From Theobroma cacao (lineage: Eukaryota > Streptophyta > Magnoliopsida > Malvales > Malvaceae), in NCBI RefSeq assembly GCF_000208745.1, contig NC_030852.1, positions 36,098,518 to 36,162,517 on the forward strand: DNA of 64,000 nt. The letters run 5' to 3'. A program made the position numbers and the translations under genes. The stretch's first letter is position 1; every line of letters starts with the position of its first letter. The notes under the pieces were generated by a model. The model saw only the letters and a list, made by a program, of their open reading frames with translations, was not told the origin of the DNA and searched no databases. Shown in pieces: positions 1-17,985 of the stretch.

Positions 1-469
1 AAATTAATTTCTTAGTTCAATTCCAGTTGTATACACTTTATTTATATAATTATATAATAATTATAAATAATATTATAATAATTATAAATAATATTATTTT
101 GTAAAATATTTAAAATTTTCATTTAATAATAATTATGTTGTCTATCATTATACACACATTCTTTGAATGTTTGTTTTTAAAATTAGCGAATAGAAAAGTG
201 TATTTTAATAAAAAAGGAAAATTTTGGAAAATTTTTAATCATTCTGTAGGAGGAATGTTTTTAATTTGCCCAAAAATAGAAAAAGGGAAAAAAACAAAGG
301 ATGGGCAAATTAATCAGTTACTAATTGAAAAAAATATTTTATTAAATTGGTTGCTAACATAAATGTAATAAAAACTTAAGGTCGATAATTATCAGCGTCA
401 AATTCTTTAGATAGCAAGCAAGAAAAATTATAATTGAATGAAATTCCAAAAAAGAAAAAATAAGGACAA
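1..469. other. AT-rich flank downstream of AP-4 epsilon
   Basis: Very AT-rich sequence with runs of TTATAATAAT-type repeats. A short open frame at 135-362 has no recognisable domain and lysine- and asparagine-rich low-complexity content, so I do not call it a gene. A minus-strand AATAAA (470-475) about 420 bases past the AP-4 epsilon stop is a plausible poly(A) signal for that gene. Confidence 0.5.
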
Positions 470-894
470 TTTATTTATAATATTTATACAGCATAATTAT
501 AACAACAAGAGACTCAACGTCACAGTGCAAAAGCGGCAAGCATGCTTGGCTAAGCCCTTCGTCTTTGGGGCATCAGCCATATATAAACCTTAAAAAGTTG
601 TAACCACGAAAAGCTCCGCAGCCGATCACTCAAGCGAACACCAGTGTCTGCGCTATTTCCTAGGCCCAAAAAGAAAATGAAAGAAAAAACTCGACCGTCC
701 AACAACTACAGACCAGTACCTGAATCTTAAACCCCATTCCAGGTGGCTGAATCGATTTATACGAGTACTCTCTGCATATCTGCTCATAATAGCGTACAGC
801 TTTGCATGATTGATCCATCATCTGCCCGGCTGCATGGAAAGACCACACTGATATTTGGATAGCTTGTAAATCATGTAAATCCTTCAAATATACT

Positions 895-3800
895 TCAGCC
901 AAGTAGATCTCTAAACAAGTTTGGATTCTGACTCGATGGGTTCACACCCATCTGCCTAACCAGTGCATCCTTTTCCAAGGAATCTTTAGGGTTGGGACCC
1001 TTACTTCGTTGCTCTTGTTGTGTGGTTGTGGTACCGCCAGGCATGTTTGTCACTGAAGGATTTGACAAGCCAGATAAAAGATCACCGTCATCTTTATTGT
1101 GTATGCCAGCAGGTGTGTCTACATACAATGCCATAATATCAGGTGATTTGGTAGCAGCAGCTGAACCAACTTGAGTTGGGTCAAGAAGGCCCTCCAATTG
1201 TTTAAATGGATCTACGAAAGGGGCAATACTTGTGACAGTTGGTTCCCCCAGATCAAGCAAGTCCGGAGGTGGTTGAACAGGAGCTGTCTTTTCCGATGCA
1301 ACTTCCATGCTAGACTTTGGCACATGAGACTTCTCCACCATGTGGGTGCTTGCCTTTGAAGTCTTATGACCAGTAGCTGGCCTCTTTTCCGTTTTTGATG
1401 AACCTCCAAACAGCGAAGCAGCAAGCTTCTGCTTTTCTGGAGATATTTCAACCTGTGGTTTCCTTGAATCATAGGTTTCACGCGTTCTTGAATTTGTAGA
1501 ACTTGCCCCCTCAACTTGTGTGACCCCATTAACTGTTTTCTGTGCTGTGGAATTTGAGGTAGACGTTGCAGGAGCGTATGTTGGTTTACCCCACTTCTTT
1601 TGGACTCCATCTAGTCGAAGCTTGAGCTCTGAGGATCCTGCATCTGATGATACAGATGTCACAGAAGGAGTCTGGTAGCTCTCCCTAAGATACGTTGGCT
1701 CAGGTACTGGAACAAGTTCGGTTGAAGCAAGTGATGCTGGAGGAATCCTAGATTGCACTGTAGGCTTTGGAAGCTCATATGCCTCAAACCTGAGACCATG
1801 TGATGAAGCTTCGTGGTGATCTTGGTTCCTAAAATTGCTAATATTTAGCATTCCAGAGCGTTCACTCTCAGGAATATAGGGCTGAGCACCTTTTTCTATC
1901 GACTCTTCAACATAACCATTAAGGAATGAAAGGCCTTTATCAACCTGCAAGGAGAACTAACAATGATTGTACTCTTGCATGAAAAGCTATCTAAATTAGC
2001 AACAAGTTCCACCATGATCAAGTTGACACAACACACAAGAACCAAAAAAGACAAATAGCCAACATAAGCATTCAATTAGAGATCAATTCCATGCCGGACC
2101 ACAGGACAGATGCAAGGCAGTTGCATTACTCTTTCTCTGTAGCAACATTAACAATTAAAAGAAGTACAACCTCATATTGGAGAAGCCAGGACAAAGAGTG
2201 CTTAATTGATAAACTAAGGAAGTGCAGATGTCAGAGCATTTAAACAACACATCAATCATAGGTTCAAGCTCTAAACAACAACTTCAAGCAGTGCACTTGT
2301 CTGCAAAGTGGAACAGGCCAGTTTAAGTCCTAGATGCTTTATTAAAACTGAATTTAGATCATGGAAGCTTAAAAATGTAACTAACCAAACAGGGTACAAC
2401 TTCTAAGGAAAACAGTTCCATAAAAATATGGCTTTCCCAGATTTGGAGCTCCAGCTAGAAGGGCACATTTAAAGCCAAGAGAATCCAAAAAAATTGAAGC
2501 AGGAGACATCAGAGATATCACACAAAATGAGCTGTACATCAAAACCAAATTGAACAAAAAAAAAAATGCAATTTAAAAAGCACCTCAATATCTTCACAAC
2601 TTGCATCTGACGGCATAATACACTCAACAGCATGAGCATCAAGGCCAATCACTGCTTGCAGTTCATAGGCACGTTGCTGCAAATCTGTTGAGTGAGAAGC
2701 CAATAATTCTTCCATTAAAGATTGACACTGCACCAAGAGAGGAAAGAGCTATCAGTCCACAAATTTTGTTAGCATTTACAGGAGCTGAATATAATTATAC
2801 ATGCAAAGACTATATATTCAGGCATCTATAACAAGGCCTTTCATCAAATTGAATCTAGCTTTTACCTCTTCTGAAAACTACAGACGCTGATATGCGAAAG
2901 AAAGCATTGTTATCAAACTAAAGTTCACAATCAATTCAATGAGATAATGCAAACACAAACTTCCAATCTGACACCACCAAACCCCAAGCCTGATTTATTT
3001 TCTTCATTGCCAAATCATAGACAAAGATGTGCCTTATTTTTAAACTGTAACTAGGGTCAAACTATCCTTAATTTCCGTTGCTTGTTATTCCAAGTCATTT
3101 TTCTCCCAAGAAAACAAGTTTCAAGCAGCCTATACATAATGTGATCTATTTTAGTTCATTGAATACACTTCAGCATGCTAAGACAACCTTAAGCTCACCC
3201 TGAGGGTCTCCTATGTGTAACTACTTAGAAACTATAGCTATGAAATCTAGATTCTCATTTTTCCTCCTCTTACTCTTTTTTGCTTCTCAAGCCAACATCA
3301 ATCAAATTATTAACCTTATCAACCTCTGACATCCCTATTTCAAATCCCTAATACCTCCAGACAATCAGACCCTTAATTGCTTTAAAAGTCCTTGCTAGCT
3401 ACTGTCGAGATAATTACAGTACTAAAATTTTCTATGTTTAGGCAACCAAACAACTCCAAAACAAGCCTTTTCCATCATTAAAAACTATAACTTTATTACC
3501 AAACTAAAAAGACCCTAACCCCAATTTGAGTATGCAAAAATAGTGCAAAATCCCTAAGATCTAGTTTCAAAGCATGTTGTTCTGCATCAATCAGATGGAA
3601 AAGCAAACACAGCTAGTTTAAACTATTTGAGAATGTTGCGCTAAAAATATGCATCTAACATAAAATTACCAAGGGATGCAAATAATCAACCACATCAACA
3701 ACAGAATAAGCATGCGTTTGCGTATAACAAATTTGTCCTAAAGGGTTTCAAAACCAACCTCAGGCAGCAGATCTACTTTCCTCCGTGCTGCTATTTCAAA

Positions 3801-6800
3801 TGCATATATTTTCATGAGAGCTGTAACTGCATATGCCTTCAAAAATAAGTAAAAGATCATCACGTTTCCAGCTATTGAATGGACAATATACTATTATAAC
3901 AATTATGAACGGCATTTTCAGATAACTACAAGAATTTCCAACATACAACCATCTTGTTTTAACCACATCAAGAAGTGCTTAATAACTGGTTTAAGCATCA
4001 TTAATTCATATCAGTGGATAGATACCTTAACAGTCTCATCATTAGAATATGCCTCCGCCACATCACATAGCTTCCCAGTAATGTAGGAAGCAGAGAACTT
4101 CCCATCAGCAGTTCCATACTCCCCCAACACCCAACAAATTACCTGCAATCAGAACTCACAATCAAGATAATTAATCAAAATATTAGTACTGCCCATGTGC
4201 AAGGAACAAAAGATAGAAAGGATACTTAATAGGACAAAACATACTTGAAGAAAAACAGATGGCAACTTAGGTTCACCAAGAATGCGCAAGTATGACTCCA
4301 CCTGCCCCAAAAAATAATCATAGGTTGATATATTATAGCTAATCCAATATATATGGATAGATAAGACCCAATTATGGCAATTATGCATAGAAATCTAAAC
4401 TGACTTGTTATAAGATAAATATTTCTGGTTCTTTTCATTTCTTATTCTTTTGTTTTATTCCAAAGGCCATCATCAAAATAACTTACAGCAGATGATCTCA
4501 GTTGACTGTCTGCAGAATCATCATCCTCTCCAAATCCCTCAGCAATCAACCGCATCAAATTGTGTGCTACCTTAATATTCACCAGATCTCCCGCATGCTC
4601 AAAAACTTTATTCATGGTCTGCGGAGTATAAATATCAGGACTGGCTAGTATTCTAAGCTAAGAAACCAAACTGGCAAGTGAGAGGCAAAATATTACCTGG
4701 ATGAACCACTGATTGCTTGGCGCAAATTGCTCCGCAAGTTCAACACATCGAGATGCTATTTCAGTTTTATAATGATTGTCATTAATGCTAATCATGTAAT
4801 CAATCATGCGATCAACAATAACCTCCACATTTGTAGACTTGGTCATCTTATACAGCAGTTCAAAGGTTTTTCTCTTCAGAGTGTCATCTGGGTCCTGGGT
4901 CATGTACTCATGTTAAATAATTGTAATGGAAGAAAGACAATTGCATGGGATATAGCATAAAAGGGGAAAGCATTCATTAATAATTTTGTAGCCAAACCAA
5001 AATCATGAGCACACATGGAAGCATAAGGAATTTACACTAATTGAAAATTTCTGCTATAACATACATAACCACATCATTCACAAGCAAGGATGCATAGAAA
5101 GGCATTTTGAACTATCAAATCACTCTTGAACCACAATCAAGGACCCATTAGTGTTACATGCTCCAATACAAGACTCATAGGCTACTACTTGGCTCAAGTC
5201 AAGCGAACTGCCCTTTGGCCCCAAAATACCCTCACTTGAGCAAAATGAGACCAAAATAAAATTGACGAATTTGTAATGCAAAACAAACATATAACTAGGG
5301 CTCAATCATATATTCATATTAGACCTAGACCATTGGAGGTCTTGTTATTCCACTATCAAATTACTAAAGGCTATTCAAGAAAAACTTAACACAGATTATT
5401 ATAATTTGAAACAGCTTCTTTTCTCTCTTGCTTCCCCATCGATCAATCCTTACACAAGGTTTCATAAAAGCAGAAGACAAATAGAGTAGTATCTTCAACA
5501 AGCTTCCTCCCTGTTTTCCTCTAAATCTCATCTATCAGTCTTCTATGCTCCTGCTTCTTTCCCTTTTCACCACTTAACAGAACCACGTAAGCTAACCAGA
5601 CCATATACGGCAAGCTATAAGAACGTAGATAAATAAATCCTCCCAGCATGAATTTAAATCCTATTAAAGTATTCTGAATTTAGTTAGTAAATAACATAGC
5701 CAAGCAAACAAATGAAACGAAGACTAACCACCAAGTCCAGAATTTAAAATAAAAAACTTCTTACCTCTAAGCAATCAATCACAGCCAGTTGGTGTTGCTC
5801 GGCAATATCTGGACTTATCTTTATCAATCGGCCAAGAGCATCAATGCCCATGTATTTTAGGTTATGACTGTCACTCTGCCAACAAAAAGCAAGAGCTGGC
5901 ATGAGCCAATAAAATAGCCAAAAAAAAGCTCATAATGTTCTTCAATGGTAGCACTCTGAACTTCCACAAAGTAGTCACTAGCGACAGCAGATACCTTCAA
6001 AAATCTCGATATAACATCAGCTGCAGACTCTAATAACTTGGCATTGGGATATATAGAGGAGACACAGCATATGCACTCATAAAGGACGGCATTTCCTATA
6101 TTACTTGACGAATCGCACTTCCTGAATAAGTCTCCCACTACAGTGTACATGTTTTCACTTGCTTGCTTGTCACCACTTCCAAGCAAAGCCAGAATTTTCA
6201 GCAATTTGATCTGCATAATGCAACTATGATTGTCATATGAGCAACATTCTCACTTGAAAAACTAAGCCACTAAAAGCTTAAGTAAACCTGAAAATAAGTA
6301 TTACCTGAATAAATGGAGCTGGCATTTGATGGTAATCATATGCCTTTGGTAGTCTGCGTTCAGCTACTTGTTTAAGAATGCTTACAAAGCTGACAACCAA
6401 ATCTTTGTAAGAATTAACATCTATTGTTATAAGATCAAAAAGCGGACAAAGGGTTGCACCCATGACTCCAGGATCATTATCACAAAGCCTCTGCAACAAA
6501 GGGAGCCATATTATAAGTACATAAATGGGACAGTGTATGGTCCTCAAGAAAAGTATATGGAGAAACATCAAATATCAAATACATCAAGATTAAACTTGTC
6601 ATTTTAGAATCAGTGTTGCAACCTCTCAAGGCATATTTTTCAATGAAAATATTCAAAAATATTGAAATAGCAAAAAAAAAAAAAAACATATTGAGAACTT
6701 GCAGAATTTTATTTGTCTATAATTAATGGTCGCATCCCCCTTCTTTTTCTTCCCTTAGTAGAGGCCATTCTACTGTAGCAGGTATTTCAGAATTTCCGGT

Positions 6801-7786
6801 TTTAGCTGTGAATCGTGTAGGAGTCAATTCTATAGGAAGACAGAACTTGAGATTTAATGGCAAGCACTTTGCAAATTCAGAGAGCAAGAAGTTTCCAAGT
6901 TCACCCCTTACTTGATACTAAATTTGAAATCATTACATAAGACGCACATTATCATGCTAGTTTATACGCAACTGGTGCAAAATGATCATTCAAATATCTG
7001 TTCCAAAAATGAAAAGGAAAAACCGCAAAAATAGTCGTCTGTATCCATATCTGCAAATCACTCAAATGCATGAGGCATGAACAGAAACAAGATGCTTTTC
7101 CCAATTCTAGTCAGTAAATACACATAGACATAGCTGCTTGCTGGTTAAAATGCATCAACATACATAACATAATAGGAACAGTAAAAAAAAAAAGAAAAAG
7201 CAAAATGGGGGAGACCAACCTTGCGAAAATTGGAGACAAGATGCGAGACAGAAGAGGGGGATTTCTGATAAAAGCGATGGAGAGCCATGATGGCCTTCTT
7301 CCGCACAGCCTCCTTAGGATGCCCCAGCAACTCCACAACCTGCGGCAACACCGCAGGAATTGTCTCCTCATTGATCAACTTACAAACGGCATTCAAGGCG
7401 GCGCAAACCACCAAGTAATTGTCAGACTTCAAATCTTTCTGTATGGTATTGACAATCAAAATGATCAAATCGTGATCTTCATTTAAAAACAGTGTGACGG
7501 CCAAGTAACCGGTTCTCTTGACGAGAAGACTATCATCGTGAGTCATTTTAACGGCGTGAATGTAACCGAAGGAAGCATCGTGACCGAGCATCTCAACGTA
7601 AACCAATCGGATGATGTACTCTTTCATCTTGCGCTTGGGGATATCGGGCTCCGAGATGCGGCGTTTGAGAGTCTCGATCTCGTTGAGAACAATCCGGTCT
7701 TCTTCAGCCTTGGATCGAGCCTCGCCGATGGACTTCACCAGATCCAGAAACTCTTTGGACTGATAAAATCCGCCTTGGGAGCCCAT
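895..7786 (-). CDS. AP4E: AP-4 adaptor complex subunit epsilon
   Basis: Large subunit of the AP-4 adaptor complex, which sorts cargo at the trans-Golgi network; in plants AP-4 acts in vacuolar protein sorting. Coding exons on the minus strand: 7220-7786, 6305-6490, 5995-6210, 5765-5875, 4697-4894, 4487-4618, 4245-4301, 4026-4142, 3759-3836, 2584-2727, 895-1944. Every intron has GT-AG ends and all junctions are in phase, giving about 951 aa, close to the family's usual 930-980. Residues 1-602 form the adaptin N-terminal alpha-solenoid trunk (for example VRKKAIMALHRFYQKSP, KYMGIDALGRLIKISPDIAE, NDNHYKTEIASRCVELAEQ). The single large last exon encodes the hinge and C-terminal region, with the acidic PPPDLLDLGEP stretch and the conserved end DALVRQMGVNPSSQNPN. 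The start is the first in-frame ATG (GCCATGG, good context). The reading frame stays open upstream of it; see the separate entry. Family recognition is certain; the exact N-terminus is not. Confidence 0.95.
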
Positions 7787-7822
7787 GGCGAGCTCCCTAC
7801 CAATCGTCTTTAACTGCTCCAG
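7787..7822 (-). other. Conserved in-frame N-terminal extension of AP-4 epsilon starting at CTG
   Basis: The twelve codons directly upstream of the first ATG read LEQLKTIGRELA. From memory, Arabidopsis AP-4 epsilon begins MEQLKTIGRELAMGSQ. The position of that Met is a CTG here (7822-7820), in the context AAGCTGGAG with A at -3 and G at +4. The frame stays open further upstream to at least 7903 without an ATG. Initiation may occur at this CUG, at the downstream ATG (7786), or at both. Preservation of the peptide is seen directly; use of CUG is inference. Confidence 0.55.
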
Positions 7823-7903
7823 CTTCGCTACTCCGTGCCTGCCTCGGTCACCTCTCCTTTTTGGTGCTGAGATTAGATCTGACAGTGAGTAATAGGATAT
7901 CAA

Positions 7904-9797
7904 AAATGTTTTATCTCGTGTCTTGTATTAGGCAGTAGAGAACAAGAGAGAAATTTTGTGCTTTCTACAAGGCCAAAAAAGCAAAGAAGGAAAAGAAGAG
8001 AGGAGAGGCGAGTAAAAACAAGAAGGTGGGTAAAACGTAGGCCACTGCCGCGGTCGAAACTTGAGAACCCTTCTCTATTTACTCCCCAGCCCGAAGCTCC
8101 AAACTCCAACCCCTGCCCGCACACCGATTTCCTTCCCTCCGCAGTCTCCACAAAGTCCGGTCATGGATTGAGTCGGTCCATATCTTAAAAATCCAAATTT
8201 AAGTATAACTAAAATTCTCGTTAATGTTAAGTTTATTATCAAAATATAAAATATTTTACATTAAAATTTAGACATAATTCTTAAACAAAATCTTAAACTA
8301 TTCAAAAAAATTTTAAATATACTTTTATTCATTCAATAAGTTTATATATTTTTATTTTTGATCAATATAAAACCTTATAATTAATATTTAATTAATTATC
8401 ATTTTATATCTGACACTGACATAATGTTAATGTAGAAAGTGAAAATGTCATAATTATTTTATTATTTTAAATTAATATATTACATTATCATTAATTATAA
8501 TATGTCACTATATCATATTTTTATCAATTTTGTTATATCAACATGTTACGTCAAAATGGTAAATGATAATTTAATTAAATCAATCATTAATTGTAAAATT
8601 TATTTAACTTAAAACAAAAGTAAAAAGATTTATTTAACTTAAAACAAGAGCATAAAGAATTATTTAAATTTTTGTAAATAATTTAAAAACTTTTTAAATA
8701 TTATGTCTAAATTTTATTATTTATTAATATAATAAATTGAAATGGAGTATGGCTAAAGGCTGCACATCTATTCCTTTCCCTAAGAGTCCCCACATTCTTT
8801 GATTATGGAGTAAGTTAAATTCAATTGATATCTTAATTATCAATATTTAAGCTCAAGTCTAACATACTTCTTAATGTTAGATTTATTACAAAAATACAAA
8901 AAAAAATTAAATATCAAATCTAACATCCGAGACTTACATAAATCAAATCAATCTCGCAAACTTAACAGCTAATCTAATATGTGAATACCTCCAATCTCTA
9001 TTAAACGTCATTATACTTTGATATTTATCGTAATAGGAGTATTTTCTTTTAAGAAATATTTATTGTAGCATTAAAATTTGTAACACCATCTTTAATTTTT
9101 ATTTTAAAATTTATGGATTATAATAATGATTTTGAAACTATAATAAAATATATAATAAATAAATGATTTTAAGTCTACCAAAAAGTAAAAAATATATATA
9201 GTATATATAAAAAGTAAAATGATTAATTTATATTATAAAACATTTATTTTAATATTATCCGTTAATCAATCATTTTATTTTTCTTATCACACCATCATCA
9301 TCAGAGTTATTAACTAATTTGACATCTAATACATTCCGCAATAAAATTGCATGGTATTATTTATTAAAATTCATTAAAACATTAATATTCTAAAAAAATA
9401 ATATAAATATAAATATGATCAATCAATTTTAATACTCCTATTACAATATGAAATATTTATATAATTTATAAATCATTTTTAAAACATATAATTTATTTCT
9501 TTTTGATTTATTTCTTGATCAAAACTATCATTAATAACAAAATTTGGTTACATTAATATTAAAATATGCTTAAATAAGAAAAAAGTCATAAACATTTTAA
9601 AAAATTATTAAAATTATTCACTCAAATTAATAAAAAAAATATTTTGATCTTGCAATAACAGGCATATTCATACTAATAGTTAAAAAATTAAACATAAAAT
9701 TAAATATAATTCATATATAATTAAATTTGAGCAAGAAACCTTAATTTATATATTTTTCTTCCATTTCATTTTTCTTTTTGTAACAAATCTAGTGAGT
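7904..9797. other. AT-rich intergenic region between two divergent genes
   Basis: Separates AP-4 epsilon (minus) from the decapping-5-like gene (plus). The part up to about 8185 is purine-rich on the plus strand and relatively GC-rich, and probably holds the AP-4 epsilon 5' UTR and core promoter. Beyond that the DNA is extremely AT-rich and contains one inverted-repeat element (8262-8716) and a weaker inverted pair near 9028-9046 and 9430-9450 (AATACTCCTATTAC and its complement). No coding sequence was seen. Confidence 0.6.
8262..8716. repeat. Small inverted-repeat element, MITE-like
   Basis: The ends are exact inverted copies of TAAAATTTAGACATAAT (8262-8278 and, reversed, 8700-8716). Imperfect similarity continues inward (TTCTTAAAC and TTTAAAAAG side). 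The interior is AT-rich and non-coding. I could not identify a convincing target-site duplication, so superfamily and exact borders are open. Confidence 0.55.
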
Positions 9798-9798
9798 G

Positions 9799-9830
9799 CC
9801 ACGTGGAAATGAGCTCTCACAATATAAATA
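9799..9830 (+). promoter_or_regulatory. Core promoter of the decapping-5-like gene: G-box plus TATA
   Basis: A perfect 8-bp palindrome CCACGTGG (9799-9806) is followed by a TATA motif ATATAAATA (9822-9830), implying transcription from about 9855. Another ACGT palindrome, ACGACGTCGT, lies at 9890-9899, probably just inside the transcript. The ATGs at 9803 and 9809 lie upstream of the TATA box and so are unlikely to be transcribed. The G-box suggests bZIP or bHLH control. Confidence 0.6.
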
Positions 9831-10150
9831 CGCCCTTTTTAATTTTTATCACGTACAGGAAAAAAACTCTTTTAAGAGTGAGCATTGCAACGACGTCGTG
9901 TGGAGGAATCGGCATTTTCCCGGTGCAAATACATAAGTTACATAATCCCTGCCCGCCTGAAATTTTTCCATCACGCAAAAGCAAACTTTTAAATTCTTCA
10001 GGGAAGAACAAATCCCAACTTTTGAAACAATCAATCAAGGAGAACCTATTTTTCTTTTCTCCATTCTCGTCTTTCCTTGCTGATTTTCTAGAGAAAAAGA
10101 ATCGTGATAGTTTTTCGTTTTCAATTTTCGTAGCGGTTGATTAGATAGCG

Positions 10151-15096
<4,946 letters not shown>

Positions 15097-16739
15097 TGTT
15101 ATTTGAGTTTTCAGTGTTCTATTAAAGCCCATGGCTGCTAGAGACATTGTCATCTGTCATCTTGGTTTTTCTCATCAACCTTTGGCTTTATGAAGACATT
15201 ATATCAAGGTAAATGAATGGTTGTTTGAGATTTTCTTGCTGAGATGCTTGGTAGGAACAACTATACTGATACATTATGGCAGGTTCATGTCATTTTTTTT
15301 TTTTGCTCGTGAGCTCGCCTTTTCCCTATAATTTTTTAACGAAAAGAATTATTGAAGCTTGATGCATATATGTGAATGATGATTGTGTGTCCACCATCCT
15401 TGTAAAGACAATTCCACCGTCCCCTTTTTTTTATTCACTGGATTTAGGTAATTTCCATCTACAATGCTAACAACCTTTTTTAACCATTTATTTTATCTGC
15501 ACTGAGATTTTGAGGCAGTTACCATATCTGGTATAGTGCTTTTTTCTTTCTTCATGTTAAGTCATTATCATGAGAAATTTTGAGGAAAGCAGACAGGGGC
15601 AAGGGGAGCTGGCAACTGGTTTGGTTCCTAGTGTCAACTAAGGAAGGTTTTCTCACACAGCGAGGGAGGTAGTGCCAGTTAATGCTTTATAACTATTTTA
15701 TAACATTAAGAAAGGTAGCGAAGAGAGGGTGATTGGATTACTACTGGTTGGTCTAATAGCGATTATGATATATCTAAATTTCAAAATTAATGTTTATGTA
15801 GAGAAAGATGTTGTGAACCGCCAATATTGGACCGCCAAAAATTAATTGGCCTATAGGAGAAATGGTTCAGCGTGTAAAAACGTTTTAACCTGTAAAGTGG
15901 AGCGGCTAACTTATATTTGAATGTTAGAGGAACAGTAGAGGAAGCATCAACACTGATGGATGATGAATAATAATATGTTATGAGGGGATGCCTGTTGAGA
16001 TATGTCTTATGTCGAGGGCAAGGCATAATAGGAATAGGAATTTTTTGCTTTACTGTAGTTAGTTATGATAGGTGTGGAGCCCTCTATGGAAGTGTTGTTC
16101 AAGCATGGAAGAGGGGTAAGGAAGATTTAGTTCCTACCCACCTACATCAATTTGTTACTAGTAAAATTTCCCCTGGTATTATTCTATATGGTTTCCTACC
16201 CTTTTGCCTTAATGCCAGTCATTTTGGTATGTTGTGTTTTTATTTTTGATTTTTTCATTACTGTCCTAAGTTAATTGGCGCTTTGCTTGATATATTACGA
16301 ATGCGAAGCGGAGAAAAGAAGGAAAGCTACGAAGAGGGAATACGTTTGTTAAGGTATCAAATAAATTGAATTTAGTATTGATTTGTTTCAATGGTGGAGG
16401 GCCTATCTACATCACCAACTAACTTTATGGGAATATATACAAAAGAAGAAACCCATCTGTGTCAATTTTTTGATGAAGCTAATTATCTTTTCTGACTTTA
16501 GGAAGGGGGAAGCGGGACCCAGGAAGTCAAGTGAATAGTGGGGCATCCCCTTTGGGCCCTTGCTCACTGTCTTCCTAATATCAATATCAAGATGTAGAAG
16601 AGTTTCCAGTATTGCTTTTCAAGCCTCCCGTTGGGCCTTTTGGCGTCTGCAATGTTTCAGCGGTTGTCAGTTGCGGTCTTCAGTGGAAGACTTGATTCTT
16701 TTTCTTTGAAAATTTATAAACCCATCCTGTTTCTTGAAA
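15097..16739. other. Shared 3' flank of two convergent genes
   Basis: Holds the 3' UTR of the decapping-5-like gene and, on the other strand, that of the DUF1218 gene. Only short open frames occur (for example 15980-16249), with no recognisable domain. The region around 15790-16330 looks like anonymous unique or degenerate repeat DNA; I see no terminal repeats or coding motif in it. Confidence 0.5.
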
Positions 16740-17985
16740 CTAAGCCGCCTCTGATTCCCCAAACATTGCAATTCTATCACTGCTTTTATTGTCGACATTC
16801 TGTGCATATACTTTCTGGCCTTGATCAACCTGATCCACCGTAATCATCATGGCGGCTGCGCCGAGCAAGGTGAACAGGGCAGCCAGGCCTAAAACCCCGG
16901 AACTTATGTATACTCCATCTCTAACTAGGTAGCATTCACCGTCCAACCATCCTTCTCCGTAGGGTTGTGTTCGGCTCATACTCATGGCCGCACTTAATAA
17001 GATGACTGCAACTCCAAAGCTGATCCTGCAAATTTGATAGATTCGAAGCTTTTTAACCTTTATGTATTTTTTTTTAATACCAAGACCATGTTTCTGCTAT
17101 GATTATTTATTAGTATTAGCAACGTCAAAATGTTATCCTTTTTTTAATTAAATATAATTTTCCCAGGCGTTGAGATTTAAGAAACTTAGACATTTCCAGC
17201 TGTCCATGTTTATCATGCGTTTTCCCATCTAAGTTGGTCGCCTCTCTGTCTCTCTTGAAAATCATCGTAGTTTTCGATCGGTAGCCAATCAGATTGACCC
17301 ACATCACTCCCTTTAGGGAAAAGGCCGGAAATGTGTGAAACTGGGCTTTCTGGAATTATGGTTATTGGTGGCCAGAAATTCTAGCAATGAACATAGCAGG
17401 GAGAAAACGGTTTCATCTATCTACGATTTTGGTTTGTACTTCATAGGTAAATGATACTCTGTACGACCTAAACTATGGGTCCACAATACAATTCTAGGAG
17501 CAGTACTGAGCAGCCTAATTTGTCTCTGTTAACGTGGCAATGGATGACTGACTAATTGATTGCATCAATAGAGACGTGCAAGAGGTGGATCACCTACCAG
17601 GAAATAGCCAGGAGAATTGCAGTAAGAAATGGTTTCTTAGCCTTTCTCGCCTTTCCTCTCCACCAGCAATTCGCCCAGATTGCTACGTTGCCTATGATTT
17701 GAGCGATTGAGAGACAGATCAGTGCTGCAACTCCGAATCCGAAGGCACGACTGGTAGGCAAGAAACACAGCTTTCCATCCAACTTGAGATCACCCTTCTG
17801 CAAGAACGAGAGAGTCGTTTTAGAAAACAAACAAATTAAAAACTCATGTATCAATTGCAATGAACAAAATACCAACGTACCTTGGGTCTCTTAGCCTCTG
17901 CAACAAGACAAGAGGCGAAGGAGACAAGGCCGAGGGAGGCAATGGCGGAGAAGATCAACACGAAACCAACTCGATGTTTTCCCAT
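16740..17985 (-). CDS. DUF1218 four-helix membrane protein
   Basis: Plant-specific DUF1218 family, whose studied members (MWL1/2, DEAL/VCC) affect lignin deposition, leaf symmetry or vein pattern. Exons on the minus strand: 17881-17985, 17598-17797, 16740-17025; GT-AG and in phase (a Trp codon is split at the second junction), 196 aa, a usual length. The first helix starts near residue 5 (VGFVLIFSAIASLGLVSF). Helix 2 is GFGVAALICLSIAQIIGNVA, helix 3 is AILLAISWISFGVAVILLSA, helix 4 is SGVLGLAALFTLLGAAAMM. The loop between helices 1 and 2 contains a cysteine (KLCFLPTSRA), another loop has GECYLVRDGVY, and the second helix ends in NCWWRG; these resemble family positions. Likely in the endoplasmic reticulum or plasma membrane. 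Family assignment is firm; the specific role is not readable from sequence. Confidence 0.88.

Noticed and set aside
135..362. 75-codon plus-strand frame at the left edge
   Set aside because: AT-driven Lys/Asn/Ile-rich composition, no domain, and no neighbouring exon.
7787..7903. AP-4 epsilon starting at 7903 (residues ISYYSLSDLI...)
   Set aside because: The codon at 7903 is TTG, not ATG, and the residues up to the LEQLK segment match no AP-4 epsilon N-terminus I know.
9803..10144. Plus-strand 113-codon frame upstream of the decapping-5-like gene
   Set aside because: Its ATG lies upstream of the TATA motif at 9822, so it is probably not transcribed, and the product has no recognisable features.
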